Of a DNA stretch of 64,000 nt, positions 62,147 to 64,000 are shown piece after piece. Numbering within the stretch: position 1 is the stretch's first letter; every line of letters begins with the position of its first letter. Origin of the DNA: Haloarcula sebkhae (GTDB lineage Archaea > Halobacteriota > Halobacteria > Halobacteriales > Haloarculaceae); the NCBI RefSeq assembly GCF_014647415.1, contig NZ_BMPD01000009.1, positions 1 to 64,000 on the forward strand, given 5' to 3'. The notes under the pieces are model-generated. The model ran no database searches and was not told the origin of the DNA. It saw nothing but the letters and a program-made list of their open reading frames with translations. Made by a program: the position numbers and the translations under genes.

Positions 62147-63436
62147 CTATTTTCCGACAGCAGCCCCGAGCAAGTCGAGCACCTCGAAGAAGTCTGGGAA
62201 GGACACGTCGACGTGCTCCGCGCCGGTCACCGTCGTCTCTCCATCGGCGACGAGGCCGGCGACGGCCAGCGACATGATGATACGGTGGTCCGCGCGCCCC
62301 TCGACCGTCGTGCCGACGAGATCGCTGTCCGCGCCGTAGACGAACAGTTCGTCCTGGTGTTCCTCCACCTCGGCGCCCATCTTCGTGAGTTCCTCGGCCA
62401 TCGCGCTCACGCGGTCAGTCTCCTTGTACCGGACGTGCTCGGCGTCGGTAATCCGCGTGACGCCGTCGGCGGCGGCTCCCAGCGTTGCGATGGTCGGCAG
62501 GAGGTCTGGTGTGTCTTCGACGCCGACCTCGATGCCGGTCAGATCTGACTGTGAGACGGTGATTTCGCCGTTTTCCTCGTCCCAGTCAAGGTCGGCCCCC
62601 ATCCGGTCGAGGATGTCGACGATGGCGGCGTCGCCCTGGGCGCTGGGGAACGCCGAGGTGACGCGCAGGCCGTCATCGGCGGCGAGTGCGCCGGCCGCGA
62701 GCAGATAGCTCATCGACGAGAAGTCCCCGGGGACGTTGTAGTCGCCGCCCGCTGGCGCGTAGGACTGGCCACCGTCGACGGTGAACCCGGCGTCGGTCTT
62801 CTCGGCGTCGACGCCGAAGGCTTCCAGCACCTCCAGCGTGATGTCGACGTACGGCGACGATTTCAGCTCGGTCGTCAGATCGATGTCGATGCCGTCCGGC
62901 GAGACGGCACCGGCCATCAACAGCGCAGTGATGTACTGCGAGGATACGTCGCCGGGGATCTCCACTGCGCCGCCGTCGATGCCGCCGCCAACCACGAGCG
63001 GGGCCTGCCCGTTCCGGCGCGTCGACTCGGCGTCGCCGTCCAGTTGTTCGACGGCGTCGAGCAGCGGCCCCTGCGGGCGCGACCGGAGGGACTCGTCCCC
63101 AGTCAGCACCGCGAGGTCGTCCTGCAGTGCGGCCGTCGCGGTGACCAGTCGCATCGTCGTCCCGCTGTTGGCACAGTCGATGACGTCGTCCGGCGTGCTC
63201 GGCCGGCCGTCGAAACCCGTGACCTCAACCGTCGATTCATCCGCTGCCAGCGAGACGCTCCCGCCGTAGGCCTCGACCGCTCGCATCGTGGCCTTCGTGT
63301 CCGCACTCACGAGCGGGTCGTGGACCACTGCGCCGTCAGCGTAGCCCGCGGCCAGCACCGCCCGGTGCGTGTAGCTCTTGGACGGCGGCGCTTGCGCCGT
63401 CCCCGCGACCGTCGATTCGGCAATCGTGATGTCCAT
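62147..63436 (-). CDS. aroA: 3-phosphoshikimate 1-carboxyvinyltransferase (EPSP synthase)
   Basis: A 429-residue enzyme of the shikimate pathway that joins PEP to shikimate-3-phosphate. The N-terminal Lys is in [16 protein letters not shown]. Other motifs are [46 protein letters not shown] and [16 protein letters not shown]. The start at 63436 is the conserved N-terminus ([18 protein letters not shown]). Upstream of the receiver-like gene and aroC on the same strand. Confidence 0.96.
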   Translation of the reverse strand: MDITIAESTVAGTAQAPPSKSYTHRAVLAAGYADGAVVHDPLVSADTKATMRAVEAYGGSVSLAADESTVEVTGFDGRPSTPDDVIDCANSGTTMRLVTATAALQDDLAVLTGDESLRSRPQGPLLDAVEQLDGDAESTRRNGQAPLVVGGGIDGGAVEIPGDVSSQYITALLMAGAVSPDGIDIDLTTELKSSPYVDITLEVLEAFGVDAEKTDAGFTVDGGQSYAPAGGDYNVPGDFSSMSYLLAAGALAADDGLRVTSAFPSAQGDAAIVDILDRMGADLDWDEENGEITVSQSDLTGIEVGVEDTPDLLPTIATLGAAADGVTRITDAEHVRYKETDRVSAMAEELTKMGAEVEEHQDELFVYGADSDLVGTTVEGRADHRIIMSLAVAGLVADGETTVTGAEHVDVSFPDFFEVLDLLGAAVGK

Positions 63437-63533
63437 GCCCGGTCGGTAGCGGGCGTTCGACAAGAGGCTACCGCTCTCTCACCCCACCGACGGTGGGAGC
63501 AACGACCTTGTGGCTGGCAGCGGTACCACCGCT

Positions 63534-64000
63534 ATGGTCCCACGGATGGACAGTGCGACCGCTGTCGTCACGGGTGCAAGTAGAGGAATCGGCGAGCAGA
63601 TAGCCCACGCGGTAGCGAGTGCAGGCGCACATACGGTCATCTGTGCCCGCGACGCAGAGGCGCTTGAGCGTGTCGAGGCCGATATCCGGGACGCGGGTGG
63701 CTCTGTGACCGCGATTCGGACGGACGTGCGCGACGAGTACGACGTGGAACGATTGGTCGAAACTGCCACGCGGGAGGGTACCGGTGCGATACAGTACGTC
63801 GTCGCCAACGCCGGCGTCTACCACGGAACCGCCGGCGAGACACCGCTTACCGAGGAGTCCTATGCCGCCTTCGACGATCACCTCCGGACGAACGCTCGGG
63901 GCGTGTTCTCGACGATTCGCGAGGCCGTCCCACATCTCGGTCCGGACGCCCGTATCGTCGTCCCGACGGGCGTCGTCGCCCGCGAGGGAATGCCCGGCTA
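63534..64000 (+). CDS. Short-chain dehydrogenase/reductase, truncated by the window end
   Basis: The first 155 residues of an NAD(P)-dependent SDR. The cofactor motif is TGASRGIGEQIAHAVASAG and the second, NAG, appears in VVANAGVYHGT. The catalytic YxxxK lies beyond the window. The start ATG 63534 is followed by MVPRMDSATAVVTG; an ATG at 63546 is also possible. Divergently transcribed from aroA. Substrate unknown. Confidence 0.88.
   Translation, partial: MVPRMDSATAVVTGASRGIGEQIAHAVASAGAHTVICARDAEALERVEADIRDAGGSVTAIRTDVRDEYDVERLVETATREGTGAIQYVVANAGVYHGTAGETPLTEESYAAFDDHLRTNARGVFSTIREAVPHLGPDARIVVPTGVVAREGMPG

Overview
The window is a high-GC chromosomal segment of a halophilic archaeon (class Halobacteria), most like Haloarcula. 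The proteins are strongly acidic. Ribosomal proteins and RNA polymerase subunits are archaeal (S17e, S28e, L24e, L7Ae, L18e, RpoD, RpoN, RpoK). There is an archaeal mevalonate/isopentenyl phosphate kinase pathway, coenzyme F420 biosynthesis and F420-type enzymes, tRNA-Met cytidine acetyltransferase TmcA, and GTP cyclohydrolase III. Many genes have a TATA box about 25 nt before the start codon and little or no leader, while genes inside operons often overlap by 4 nt. The genus assignment is inference from gene content.

Layout. 1-6 kb: a Tat-type lipoprotein, cytochrome oxidase subunit II (coxB), a divergent fused heme A/heme O synthase, small redox proteins and a two-gene ABC exporter. 6-10 kb: a protein phosphatase and a tightly overlapping operon cofD / Dus-like TIM barrel / CitG-like / DUF447. 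10-18 kb: S17e, an Mrp/NBP35 P-loop carrier, then the large ribosomal/transcription operon (tRNA-Ser, S13, S4, S11, RpoD, tRNA-Leu, L18e, L13, S9, RpoN, RpoK, enolase, S2). 18-23 kb: two DUF5518 membrane proteins, a cytochrome P450 and a multi-PAS histidine kinase whose central PAS domain carries the LOV flavin-cysteine signature. 23-29 kb: mevalonate kinase, isopentenyl phosphate kinase, a highly acidic membrane protein, RNase J and a prenyl diphosphate synthase. 29-37 kb: ArsA/Get3 ATPase, GluRS, a 7TM histidine kinase, Hsp20, an alpha/beta hydrolase. 37-42 kb: a zinc-containing 7Fe-type ferredoxin followed by fixA-fixB-fixC(X). 42-49 kb: acetyltransferase, an LLM-type oxidoreductase, acyl-CoA synthetase, TmcA operon, nitronate monooxygenase. 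49-51 kb: L7Ae-S28e-L24e-Ndk operon with a structured leader. 51-57 kb: glutaredoxin, MsrB, tRNA-Thr, GNAT, CBS protein, GTP cyclohydrolase III, small regulators and a frameshifted CARDB surface protein. 57-58 kb: an AT-rich accessory patch beside tRNA-Ser(UGA). 58-64 kb: uracil-DNA glycosylase, shikimate-pathway aroC and aroA, a receiver-like protein without its aspartate, and a truncated SDR gene.

The strongest points for a second look are the kink-turn-like element in the rpl7ae leader, the LOV-type kinase just upstream of isoprenoid genes, the CtaA-CtaB fusion, the FixABCX plus zinc-ferredoxin cluster, the orphan CitG/DUF447/Dus-like genes coupled to cofD, the tRNA-Thr without U8, and the AT-rich patch at the 3' end of tRNA-Ser. 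I saw no CRISPR array, insertion sequence, integrase or rRNA gene.
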